Of a DNA stretch of 12,948 nt, positions 1-6,454 are shown piece after piece (the first letter of the stretch is position 1; each line of letters begins with the position of its first letter). The notes under the pieces are model-generated. The model ran no database searches and was not told the DNA's origin. It saw only the letters and a program-made list of their open reading frames with translations. Source of the DNA: Fimadaptatus sp050946055. GTDB taxonomy: Bacteria > Bacillota > Clostridia > Christensenellales > Aristaeellaceae. The DNA lies in NCBI GenBank assembly GCA_050946055.1, contig JBMNUB010000064.1, forward strand, positions 1-12,948, in the 5' to 3' direction. The translations under genes were made by a program, and so were the position numbers.

Positions 1-127
1 CAATTTTGAGCGTATTTCACTCAAAAACGGCCTCACCCCGGTTGAAATCCGAGGCAACACCGCGTAAACTATTACTATCTATAGCAGGGCCTTTCTTTCT
101 TTTGTCTACTGTTTAGGGAACAGTCCA
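1..127 (+). mobile_element. Right end of an IS3-family insertion sequence
   Basis: Only the 3' end of the element is in the window: the last 22 codons of the transposase, a short T-rich tail, and a terminal sequence (about 99-127) ending ...AACAGTCCA. The end carries a small palindrome, ACTGTT/AACAGT (109-114 and 119-124), and finishes in CA, as IS3-family right ends usually do. The boundary at 127 is supported independently: sequence matching the dispersed element of copy C (11140-11393) starts at 128, in the middle of that element's first hairpin. The left end and any target duplication lie outside the window, so the exact boundary could be off by a few bases. Confidence 0.6.
2..67 (+). CDS. 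IS3-family transposase (OrfB/integrase core), C-terminal fragment
   Basis: The window opens inside this gene. The frame ends in ISLKNGLTPVEIRGNTA followed by TAA at 65-67. The pattern of a basic stretch, then L(T/S)PVE-x-R and a few residues before the stop is the usual C-terminus of IS3/IS150-type DDE transposases, just beyond the integrase catalytic core. Nothing of the catalytic domain is visible, so activity cannot be judged. The call rests on this short tail plus the IS-like end that follows it. Confidence 0.55.
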   Translation, partial: NFERISLKNGLTPVEIRGNTA

Positions 128-294
128 ATGTGCGGTGGGCGCATGATTTTTGCGGCGGGAGGGCCAATTTCCCAGAGCAAAAATACCTGACCTGCAGTTT
201 CCACGCCCGGAATCAGTGGAAACTGAGCAGGGATGACAGCGGCGGGAGAGTTTCTCCCCCGTCCACGCTTGTCAAAAGGAATGTTTGGCAAGCA
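128..294 (+). mobile_element. Structured dispersed element, copy A (5'-truncated by the IS)
   Basis: This matches 11213-11391 of copy C along its length, in the same orientation. Shared stems are CAGTTTCCAC/GTGGAAACTG (195-204 with 216-225, 10 bp perfect, same as copy C but with an 11-nt loop instead of 23), GGGAGA/TCTCCC (244-249 with 253-258), and GCTTGTCAAA/TTTGGCAAGC (267-276 with 284-293, one G-U wobble where copy C has a Watson-Crick pair). The left arm of the first hairpin is missing because the IS end abuts at 127. A reverse-strand frame is open but its product resembles copy C only because the DNA is similar; I do not call it a gene. No transposase is encoded, so the element would have to be mobilised in trans. 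Confidence 0.7.
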
Positions 295-353
295 AACATA
301 TAATGCTTTAACTGCCGACCGGAAAGGCGGCACGCTAAGAGGAGGAATGGTCA

Positions 354-1064
354 ATGGGCATGTTCATGGGAAAGACTGTGATAGTCACCGGCGGTGGCCA
401 CGGCATAGGGCTGGCAATATGCCGCGCATTCGAGCGCGAGGGCGCGCGCGTGCTGGCGATAGACACATCGCCCGGCTGCTTCTTTCAGGGCGACATAGCA
501 AACAGGCAGACGCTTGAGGACTTTGCCCGCGCGGCAAGTGCGCAAGCAGGCAGCGTGGACTTCATAGTGAACAACGCGCCGCCCATGATGAAGGGCATCG
601 ACGACTGCACATACGACGAGTTTGAGCGCGCGCTGCGCGTGGGCGTGACCGCGCCGTTTTACCTGACCAAGCTGCTCTTGCCCAGCCTTGCGCCGGGCGC
701 GTCGATAGTCAACATATCCTCGTCTCGCGACCGCATGAGCCAGCCGCAGACCGAGAGCTACACCGCAGCCAAGGGCGGCATATCGGCGCTCACGCATGCG
801 CTGGCCGTGAGTCTGGCCGGGCGCGCGCGCGTGAACTCAATATCTCCGGGCTGGATAGACACCGAATACCGCACATACGAGGGCGCTGACGCGCGCCAGC
901 AGCCCGCCGGGCGCGTGGGCAATCCCGATGACATTGCGGCCATGGTGCTGTTCCTGTGTTCGAAACACGCAGGCTTCATAACCGGCGAAAACATCTGCAT
1001 AGACGGCGGCATGACAAAGCAGATGATATATCACGGCGACTGCGGCTGGGCGCTGGAAGATTGA
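354..1064 (+). CDS. SDR-family NAD(P)-dependent oxidoreductase
   Basis: A 236-residue classical short-chain dehydrogenase/reductase, the normal length for the family and a cytosolic Rossmann-fold enzyme. Visible motifs: TGGGHGIG nucleotide-binding loop (12-19), an acidic residue at the end of strand 2 (D37, favouring NAD(H)), NNA (73-75), the serine strand VNISSS (119-124), catalytic YTAAK (Y136, K140), and PGWIDTE (165-171). The tetrad asparagine, usually in a VNL-type motif after helix 4, reads V-G-V (G97). The start at 354 is set by GGAGG at 341-345, 8 nt upstream; the nearer ATG at 347 is out of frame. The C-terminus (IDGGMTKQMIYHGDCGWALED) runs past the usual IDGG end. The substrate cannot be told. 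It stands alone, downstream of element copy A, with no clear promoter of its own. Confidence 0.9.
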   Translation: MGMFMGKTVIVTGGGHGIGLAICRAFEREGARVLAIDTSPGCFFQGDIANRQTLEDFARAASAQAGSVDFIVNNAPPMMKGIDDCTYDEFERALRVGVTAPFYLTKLLLPSLAPGASIVNISSSRDRMSQPQTESYTAAKGGISALTHALAVSLAGRARVNSISPGWIDTEYRTYEGADARQQPAGRVGNPDDIAAMVLFLCSKHAGFITGENICIDGGMTKQMIYHGDCGWALED

Positions 1065-1433
1065 TGGCGCAGTTGAGGGCAGGAGCTCATTGAAGGGCGA
1101 TGGCAAAGCCGTATCATGCGCGACGCAGACACCGCGCAGCCGCAAGTGGCAATCAGCCCGTAATACGCGATATGCGGCTTTGAGCTGTGCAGCGATATCA
1201 TAGGCGAGCCGTTCTAAAGATGCGCAATGCGGTTGGAGGCTGCGCATGGCCGGCACAAGCAAGGCATTCACCAGATGCGCTATGCGCCATAGGTCTGCTA
1301 ATATCTGCAATGGGCAAGCCATTCAATATGCGCAAATTCCTTTCCATGCATACAAATGGGCATCCCGATGTGGCATGCGCAGCCTTCACCGTCTGCTCCA
1401 CGCGCATCACAGGCATCGTGTCCATCGCGGCAC
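1065..1433. other. Intergenic stretch without a recognisable gene
   Basis: I found no convincing gene or RNA between the dehydrogenase stop and the hairpin at 1434. Open frames here run on antisense through the foldase gene or have no ribosome binding site, and their products are low-complexity and Arg/Ala/Ser-rich. A short frame ending ...CSDIIGEPF at about 1217 could be a gene remnant but is too short to support. Confidence 0.5.
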
Positions 1434-1486
1434 AAAGGAGCGCGGCCTCCTTTCCGTCATGTACGGAATGGAAGCCGCGCTCCTTT
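1434..1486. terminator. Long hairpin between convergent genes, probable bidirectional terminator
   Basis: A perfect 13-bp outer stem, AAAGGAGCGCGGC (1434-1446) with GCCGCGCTCCTTT (1474-1486), encloses a second perfect stem TTCCGT/ACGGAA (1452-1457 with 1463-1468). It lies between the plus-strand dehydrogenase (stop 1064) and the minus-strand foldase (stop 1515). The A-run on the left arm and T-run on the right arm let it work in either direction, although the T tracts are short. It is 28 nt past the foldase stop, so termination of that gene is the most likely role. Confidence 0.65.
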
Positions 1487-1514
1487 GCTATTATATTCGC
1501 GCTGTATGCGCCGC

Positions 1515-2957
1515 TTATTCAGCCTCGTCCTCGCCCTCGTCCTCGCCGTCAACTACCAGCGTCTCGGAGCCGGCATTCTCGTCGGCAGCAGCCTCAGCAT
1601 CGCCGCGCTTGGACTCGACAAGGTTCTCAGGATACTTGTACACCGCGCCCAGTTCGGCAGTGCGCGCGTCTATGGCGGCGTTGAATGTATCGCTCTTCTT
1701 CTGGGTGAGCATCTCGGCGCGCAGCTGCTCGGCCTGATCTTCGGTCAGCTCGGCCTCGCCCGAAGCAAGGTCGCTGAAGTAGAGCATTATGTGCGCGCCA
1801 TAGCTGGTCAGCGCAGGCTCGGCGGTTACATCGCCTATCTTCTCAAGCGCCATGGCGCTATCCACGAACTCCTCAACCAGATTTGTGCAGCCCTCAAACA
1901 CCATATAGCCCTCGCTCATATACGGCTCGGACTTCATGCCGGGGTCTTCGCCATATTCGGCCACAAGCGAGTCAAAGTCCCCACCCTCGGCTATCTTGGC
2001 CATCACCTCGTCCACCTTGTCCTTTATGTTGGCATAGGCCTGCTGCTTGAGCGCGTCATACTGCGCGTCATAGTCCTCGGGCTTTTCGGACAGGGCCATC
2101 AGCTCGTTTATCTTCTGAGTGTCCTCGTCCAGATACTTTATCAGTATGTGCTTTACCGTGCGTATGCCCTCGGGGGTATAGGTGGGGCGATTGCCGTACA
2201 TGCACTGGAGCGTGTATGCCGCCGGGTCTCCGTCGTATGTAGCCTTGTCTGTGGCCACGGTCTGGGCATAGCTCTCCTTTATCTCCTCGTCGGTCACGGT
2301 CACGTCTGCGGTGAGCTGCTCATACAGGCGCTCATAGGCAGCCTCGGCCTTGGCCTGCTCGACCAGCGCCTCGACAGTGTAATCGTACTCGGCCAGCTGT
2401 TCATCTACCAGCGCTTTTATCTCGTCCTCGCCCTTTTTGCCATCGTCAAAGCCCTCGTACATGCTGGCATAGGTCTCGTCGTAAGTCAGCTGAGCGTCGG
2501 CGGTGAACTGCGCTATCTCCTCCTCGGTGAACTCAAACAGGCCGCGCTCCTGCTCCATTATCTCCTGCACCTTGGCGCCCACCATGGCGTCCAGCGTTAT
2601 CTGCTCCAGCTGCGCGCGCACCTCGGCGTCGGTCACGTCATAGCCATAATAGCCGTACATCTCCAGCACATACGAGAATAGCCCCGCGGTCTCCTCGGCG
2701 GTTATCTTAATGTCGCCTATGGTTGCGACTATGGACGAATCTACCTCGGGACGCGGCTCAGCGGTCGCCTCAGCCTCAGCGGTAGCTTCGGGCGCGGCGG
2801 TCACTTCCGTCTCGGCGGTAGCTTCGGGCGCGGCAGTCGCCTCAGCCTCGGCGGTAGCTTCGGGCGCGGCATCGTCGGCCAGCGCACTGACATTGCCAAA
2901 CAGCATCATAGCGGCAGTAGCAAGCGCCAGCAGGCGCGCCGCAGTGTTCTTCTTCAT
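1515..2957 (-). CDS. Secreted peptidyl-prolyl cis-trans isomerase / foldase (SurA/PrsA-like)
   Basis: A 480-residue exported protein that probably helps fold other secreted proteins at the cell surface. Residues 1-27 form a Sec signal peptide (KK, hydrophobic core, VSALA|D). There is no lipobox cysteine, so unlike classical PrsA it is not an obvious lipoprotein. Residues 31-66 are three 12-residue repeats of APEATAE-type sequence, a likely flexible linker. Residues about 75-235 are an acidic helical SurA_N-like region. A parvulin (rotamase) domain spans about 267-397: VKHILIKY (268-275), GGDFDSLVAEYGEDPG (325-340), GYMVFEG (350-356), SYGAHIMLYF (385-394), interrupted by a helical insertion of about 35 residues. 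The tail (450-480) is strongly acidic. The start at 2957 follows GGAGAGG and gives a clean signal peptide; an in-frame start 12 codons upstream would spoil it. Isomerase activity is inferred from family membership only. Confidence 0.85.
   Translation of the reverse strand: MKKNTAARLLALATAAMMLFGNVSALADDAAPEATAEAEATAAPEATAETEVTAAPEATAEAEATAEPRPEVDSSIVATIGDIKITAEETAGLFSYVLEMYGYYGYDVTDAEVRAQLEQITLDAMVGAKVQEIMEQERGLFEFTEEEIAQFTADAQLTYDETYASMYEGFDDGKKGEDEIKALVDEQLAEYDYTVEALVEQAKAEAAYERLYEQLTADVTVTDEEIKESYAQTVATDKATYDGDPAAYTLQCMYGNRPTYTPEGIRTVKHILIKYLDEDTQKINELMALSEKPEDYDAQYDALKQQAYANIKDKVDEVMAKIAEGGDFDSLVAEYGEDPGMKSEPYMSEGYMVFEGCTNLVEEFVDSAMALEKIGDVTAEPALTSYGAHIMLYFSDLASGEAELTEDQAEQLRAEMLTQKKSDTFNAAIDARTAELGAVYKYPENLVESKRGDAEAAADENAGSETLVVDGEDEGEDEAE
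2760..2867 (-). repeat. 3 x 36-bp in-frame tandem repeat inside the foldase gene
   Basis: Three adjacent 36-bp units encode APEATAEAEATA, APEATAETEVTA and APEATAEAEATA (residues 31-66), just after the predicted signal-peptide cleavage site. The period is a multiple of three, so copy-number change would alter linker length without breaking the frame. Confidence 0.85.
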
Positions 2958-3006
2958 CAGCCAATTACCTCTCCAAATATGATATAGCGCCATAGCGCGC
3001 GTTTAT

Positions 3007-3035
3007 ATTTTGGCACACATAATCTAATATGTCAA
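3007..3035 (-). promoter_or_regulatory. Probable sigma-A promoter of the foldase gene
   Basis: On the minus strand a perfect -35 TTGACA (3030-3035) is followed after 17 nt by CAAAAT (3007-3012), a 4/6 match to the -10 box. Transcription would start near 3000, giving a leader of about 45 nt before the ATG at 2957. The -10 is weak, so the exact box could be shifted by a few bases. Confidence 0.5.
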
Positions 3036-3202
3036 TGCGCGCCGGGCATTGTTCATGCTTTGTACACAAAGCCGCCGCGCGCGGCGCATAAATCCGGCAT
3101 TATTTGCCGTTAAAGGCATATATATGCAGATGCGCGCCGCATAAATCATCATCAAGCGCGGTCATATATGCACCTCATATGGCGCACTGCCGCGCAGCAT
3201 GC

Positions 3203-3243
3203 AAAAGCGCGCCCGCCATGCATATGCTGCACGACGGGCGCGC
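3203..3243 (-). terminator. Probable intrinsic terminator of the YwqG-family gene
   Basis: Read on the minus strand, a perfect 9-bp GC-rich stem (GCGCGCCCG/CGGGCGCGC; plus-strand arms 3207-3215 and 3235-3243, 19-nt loop) is followed by TTTT. It lies about 70 nt past the stop of the minus-strand gene at 3316. A second hairpin, GCCTGCG/CGCAGGC (3291-3297 with 3308-3314), sits directly behind that stop but has no T tract. The rest of 2958-3315 holds the foldase promoter and no gene that I can support. Confidence 0.55.
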
Positions 3244-3315
3244 ACTCATGCCGCCATGCGCCGCCTATCATCCGCGCTCATGTACATCGTGCCTGCGGCG
3301 CTTTGAGCGCAGGCT

Positions 3316-4182
3316 TTAGCCGCATTGCAGTATCAGCCAGCTCGCGCCGAAGTTGCGCGCCGCAAGATCCTGCGCCCTTATCCAGAGATATAGCTTGCCG
3401 CAGTCGCCCCACATCATGCCCAAGTCTTCATTGCTGTCCACCTGCATGAGCAGTTCCCAATCGGCTGCGCCTGCGCCTATGCCCAGCTTTTGCGCCTGCT
3501 TGTATCCGCTCTCGTCGCCGCAGTACAGCTTGTTATAGGTCAGCTCGCACTCCAGCTCCATCGCGCCCTGAATGTTGTCGGAATGACCCAGCAGCTTGTT
3601 GGGCTGCTCCTCCGCCTGATCGTCCAGCGCTTCCCAATAGGTTTCCATGGCTTCCTCGGGCAAATCCAGCTTATCGCCCTGCACGCTGTCGGGGTCAGGC
3701 AGGTCTATGGATTCGCTGAAGCTCAATGCAGCGCCTGCGAATATGCCGTCGTAATCGGCCTCCGAAAGCTCATCGGGCGCGTCCACGCGGCTAAGGCTTT
3801 CCATATCGCCATCGAAGTATATCACTGCCTTGCCCGCCGCATCCTTGGGATCAAAGCCCCAGGGCATGCCATCATCAATCGAGCAGTCGTAGAAGAAGTA
3901 GAGCATGCCGCGCTCAGGCAGCCTGCCGTCGCTGTCGAAAGGATGCGTCTCGGCGAAGTTTATCTGCGCTATGAACGACAGCGGCGCGTTTGTATCGGCA
4001 TGGCACGGCCACTCCATGCCTTCGGGCAGATCGGGCATGCCGCCCATCTTAGACGCACCCACCGCTATTTTTTCGTCATCCTGCGGATTTAGCTCCATGC
4101 GTATTGACTTGCGCATCAGCGTGATTATGCCGTCTGCGTACTCATCCAGGTCATAGCCTGCGAGTATTTCCCTTATATCCAT
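3316..4182 (-). CDS. YwqG-family protein (DUF1963)
   Basis: A 288-residue cytosolic protein matching the YwqG/DUF1963 family, whose biochemical role is not established. Family signatures: a short N-terminal helical part, SKMGGMPDLPEGMEWP (44-59), LSFIAQINFAE (68-78), GMLYFFYD (92-99), VIYFDGD (120-126), a middle segment with LLGHSDNIQG (197-206), and WELLMQVDSNEDLGMMWGDC (242-261) leading to LYLWIRAQDLAARNF near the end. It is of typical or slightly greater length for the family. The ATG at 4182 is chosen because GGGGAGG lies 5 nt upstream; an in-frame ATG ten codons earlier has no ribosome binding site. It is a single-gene unit bounded by the 34-bp tandem array upstream and hairpins downstream, and nothing nearby suggests a partner. 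No convincing promoter was found. Confidence 0.85.
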   Translation of the reverse strand: MDIREILAGYDLDEYADGIITLMRKSIRMELNPQDDEKIAVGASKMGGMPDLPEGMEWPCHADTNAPLSFIAQINFAETHPFDSDGRLPERGMLYFFYDCSIDDGMPWGFDPKDAAGKAVIYFDGDMESLSRVDAPDELSEADYDGIFAGAALSFSESIDLPDPDSVQGDKLDLPEEAMETYWEALDDQAEEQPNKLLGHSDNIQGAMELECELTYNKLYCGDESGYKQAQKLGIGAGAADWELLMQVDSNEDLGMMWGDCGKLYLWIRAQDLAARNFGASWLILQCG

Positions 4183-4306
4183 ATTATCCTCCCCATAGTC
4201 TATCAAATGCATACTGCGCAGTGCGGCGCTAAACGTTGAATGCAGCTTTTGACTGTCGTGCAGCCGGGCATGGGTGCATTAGTACCGCTTTGCGCTTGCC
4301 CGGCGG

Positions 4307-4646
4307 GACATGCGCGTTGCTCATGCTTACGCTTTGGTTTGACATGCGCATTGCTCATGCTCACGCTTTGGTTTGACATGCGCATTACCCATGCTCACGC
4401 TTCGGTTTGACATGCGCATTACCCATGCTCACGCTTTGGTTTGACATGCGCATTACCCATGCTCACGCCTTGGCGGGACATGCGCATTGCTCATGCTCAC
4501 GCTTTGGTTTGACATGCGCGTTGCTCACGCTTACGCTTTGGCGGGACATGCGCATTGCTCATGCTCACGCTTTGGTTTGACATGCGCATTGCTCATGCTC
4601 ACGCTTTGGCGGGACATGCGCGTTGCTCATGCTTACGCCGGTGCTG
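4307..4646. repeat. Ten-copy 34-bp tandem repeat array
   Basis: Units begin with GACATGCGC at 4307, 4341, 4375, 4409, 4443, 4477, 4511, 4545, 4579 and 4613, with no phase slip. Each reads GACATGCGC(A/G)TT, then GCTCATGC or ACCCATGC, then a CACGC/TACGC-TTTGG block ending in TTT or CGG. Units 5-9 alternate CGG and TTT endings, suggesting a 68-bp dimer has itself been copied. The last unit decays after about 27 bp. The period is not a multiple of three and there are no unique spacers, so this is neither a coding repeat nor a CRISPR array. It fills the gap between hisIE and the YwqG-family gene, both on the minus strand. Confidence 0.95.
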
Positions 4647-4707
4647 TACGCCAATTAACTGCGCAGCATGTTCTTTGCCGCGCGGCCATTGTCCGTATAT
4701 GCTTAGC

Positions 4708-5355
4708 TTACTTGCGGCGCGAGCGCAGCTCGGCGTACAGCTCCTCGGGACGCATGCCCTGATCGCAGAGCAGCACCATCAGGTGATAGAGCAGGTCGCT
4801 GGCCTCATAGCGCACCTCGTCGCGCGAACCCTTCACGGCGGCGATTATGGTCTCGCTGGCCTCCTCGCCCACCTTCTTGCATATCTTCTCCACGCCCTTG
4901 TCCAGCAGATAGTTGGTGTAAGAGCCCGGCACAGGGTTGGCCTTGCGGCCCTGTATGACCTCGAATACCTCCTCCAGCACATGGCTGCTGGCGGGAGCGG
5001 ACTCATCCGCGCCGGTCAGCGAGTTGTGGAAGCAGCTGTATTCGCCGGTGTGACAGGCAACGCCCGTCTGCTCTATCTTGAGGAGCAGCGCATCGCCGTC
5101 GCAGTCGTACACTATCTCGCGCACATGCTGGACATTGCCCGAGGTCGCGCCCTTCTGCCACAGCTCCTGACGGGAGCGGCTGAAGTAGGTCGCCAGCCCG
5201 GTGCGCAGCGTCTCGCGCAGCGACTCCATGTTCATATAGGCCAGCATAACGACATCGCCGGAGCGCACATCCTGCGCCACGGCGGGTATCAGACCATCCG
5301 CACCGAACTTGAGCTGGGACAGCCTGTCCTCACTTACGATGAACTTGTTTTCCAT
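4708..5355 (-). CDS. hisIE: Bifunctional phosphoribosyl-AMP cyclohydrolase / phosphoribosyl-ATP pyrophosphatase
   Basis: A 215-residue cytosolic fusion that hydrolyses PR-ATP to PR-AMP (HisE part) and opens the PR-AMP ring (HisI part), steps 2 and 3 of histidine synthesis. The HisI domain (about 1-115) shows SRSRQELWQKGATSGNVQ (59-76), DCDGDALL (84-91) and the metal-binding ACHTGEYSCF (100-109). The HisE domain (about 125-215) shows SYTNYLLDKGVEKICKKVGEE (145-165) and EASDLLYHLMVL (184-195). It is of usual length for HisIE. The ATG at 5355 has GGGAG 9 nt upstream; the in-frame ATG at 5364 overlaps the spacing and is rejected, and the open frame further upstream is element sequence. It is the last his gene of the operon, separated from hisA by 317 nt instead of overlapping it. 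Confidence 0.95.
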   Translation of the reverse strand: MENKFIVSEDRLSQLKFGADGLIPAVAQDVRSGDVVMLAYMNMESLRETLRTGLATYFSRSRQELWQKGATSGNVQHVREIVYDCDGDALLLKIEQTGVACHTGEYSCFHNSLTGADESAPASSHVLEEVFEVIQGRKANPVPGSYTNYLLDKGVEKICKKVGEEASETIIAAVKGSRDEVRYEASDLLYHLMVLLCDQGMRPEELYAELRSRRK

Positions 5356-5498
5356 ATGTACCATCTCCCTAAAACTTATATGCATCATGTAACCTTGCAT
5401 GCCCGATTTCCTTGGCGGCACGGGCCGCACCACACGCGCTGTGCTTCGGCCCGTCGAACGTCTCCGAGCCGGCCCGAGAGCAGGCCTCTGGGATTCCA

Positions 5499-5672
5499 AT
5501 AGCGCCCAGCGGCGGGCGCGGATATAGCTTTGCGTCCAGAAGGCCCATTGCCCAAGGCAAAACACCTTGCCTGCGGTTCCCACGCACAGAAACGCGCTGT
5601 GATTTCGCCAAAAGCTCAAATGCGGCAGCTGGGGGCGATATCCACACCCACCGGCTCGTCAAAAGCGGTCCA
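5499..5672 (+). mobile_element. Diverged copy B of the structured dispersed element, in the hisA-hisIE gap
   Basis: This aligns with 11198-11380 of copy C in the same plus-strand orientation. It has AGCGCCCAGCG then GGGCGCG (first stem retained with a shorter loop), GGATATAGCTTTGCGTC against GGATATTTTTGCGTC, CCCATTGCCC against CCCATTTCCC, CACCTTGCCTGCGGTTCCCACGC against ACCTTCCTTGCAGTTTCCACGC, and CTCGTCAAAAGCGG near the right end. Reverse-strand translations of copies B and C also align (VGTAGKVFCLGQW against VETARKVCCSGKW). Stems are partly rebuilt: AGGCAA/TTGCCT and CACAG/CTGTG occur nearby. The right end is cut off at the hisA stop, and the left boundary is unclear, possibly extending to about 5410 where a GGGCCG/CGGCCC hairpin lies. 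The identity is less certain than for A and C. Confidence 0.5.
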
Positions 5673-6395
5673 CTATAAGCCTGCGTGTGCAATTCGCAGC
5701 GCCTGACCCAGGGTTATGCGCCCTTCATAGAGCGCCTTGCCTATTATCGCACCCTCGCAGCCCATGTCACGCACGCACTCTATGTCCGTGGGCGTACTCA
5801 CGCCGCCGGACGCTATTATGCTCATGCCGCTCTTTTCCACCAGCTCGCGCGTGTTCTCAAGGTTAGGCCCTGCCAGCATGCCGTCGCGCGATATGTCGGT
5901 GTACACTATGTACTGCGCTCCCGCCTCATGCATGCTCCTTGCCAGCTCCAGCGGCGTCACGTCCGAGCCTTCCACCCAGCCCTGCACGGCCACTCGCCCG
6001 TCGCGCGCATCCACGCCTATCACTATGCGCTCGCCGCCGAACCTCTCTATGGCACGGCGCACCAGCTCCGGGTCTTTTAGCGCCGCCGTACCCAGTATCA
6101 CGCGGTGTATGCCGCCCTCAAGCAGGCGCTCTATCGTGTCCATGTCGCGTATGCCGCCGCCCAGCTGTATCTTTATAGGCACTTGCCTTGCTATGCTGAG
6201 CGCGAGCTGCTTGTTGCCGCCCTCGCCGGTGAACGCGCCGTCCAGATCGACCATGTGCAGATACTGCGCACCCTCGCCGTAGAACTGGCGCGCCATCTCC
6301 AGCGGATCGCCGTATACGGTCACGTCGTCGGCGCAACCCTGCTTTAGCCGCACCGCGCGCCCATCCACCATGTCGATAGCGGGATAAATCTTCAT
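5673..6395 (-). CDS. hisA: Phosphoribosylformimino-AICAR phosphate isomerase
   Basis: A 240-residue (beta/alpha)8-barrel enzyme that converts ProFAR to PRFAR, the substrate of HisHF. Signatures: KIYPAIDMVDGRAVRLKQG (2-20) with catalytic-type D8, IQLGGGIRDMDTIE (76-89), IGVDARDG (126-133) with the second aspartate, TDISRDGMLAGPN (166-178) and ASGGVS (195-200). Both half-barrel phosphate-binding loops are intact. The N-terminus is that of HisA, not HisF (which begins with an IIPCLDV-type motif). The ATG at 6395 follows GGAGGAG by 5 nt. It is separated by 141 nt from hisB upstream and 317 nt from hisIE downstream, unlike the tight spacing in the rest of the operon. Confidence 0.95.
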   Translation of the reverse strand: MKIYPAIDMVDGRAVRLKQGCADDVTVYGDPLEMARQFYGEGAQYLHMVDLDGAFTGEGGNKQLALSIARQVPIKIQLGGGIRDMDTIERLLEGGIHRVILGTAALKDPELVRRAIERFGGERIVIGVDARDGRVAVQGWVEGSDVTPLELARSMHEAGAQYIVYTDISRDGMLAGPNLENTRELVEKSGMSIIASGGVSTPTDIECVRDMGCEGAIIGKALYEGRITLGQALRIAHAGL

Positions 6396-6410
6396 ACCTT
6401 CTCCTCCATG

Positions 6411-6454
6411 CCCGGCAAATCCGCCGGTTATGATGCCGCCCGCGCCTTGCCGGG
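6411..6454. repeat. 8-bp inverted repeat in the hisB-hisA gap
   Basis: CCCGGCAA (6411-6418) pairs perfectly with TTGCCGGG (6447-6454) around a GC-rich 28-nt loop that also contains CCGCCGG. In the his mRNA it would lie just upstream of the hisA ribosome binding site. There is no T tract, so a terminator is unlikely; it may be an mRNA processing or stability hairpin. The rest of the 141-nt gap holds no gene. Confidence 0.4.

Noticed and set aside
269..304. Promoter for the dehydrogenase with TATAAT at 299-304
   Set aside because: The -10 is perfect, but TTGTCA is 24 nt away and TTGGCA only 8 nt away; no -35 lies at usable spacing and there is no TG extension. It remains possible but unsupported.
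128..354. Reverse-strand protein containing RGRGR...SPA shared by copies A and C (also 11147-11389)
   Set aside because: The similarity follows the DNA element. The frame crosses perfect inverted repeats, differs by indels between copies and has no ribosome binding site, so it is more likely a by-product of a conserved nucleic acid structure.
1356..2681. A 441-codon open frame on the plus strand antisense to the foldase gene
   Set aside because: It is a shadow of the GC-rich minus-strand gene: no ribosome binding site, a Leu/His/Val-rich product with no motifs, and the opposite strand encodes a protein with a signal peptide and a parvulin domain.
4307..4646. CRISPR array
   Set aside because: The units are contiguous, with no unique spacers between repeats, and no cas genes are visible.
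5356..5619. N-terminal extension of HisIE by 88 residues
   Set aside because: The extension is translated element copy B. The GGGAG site fits the ATG at 5355, and HisI proteins begin there.
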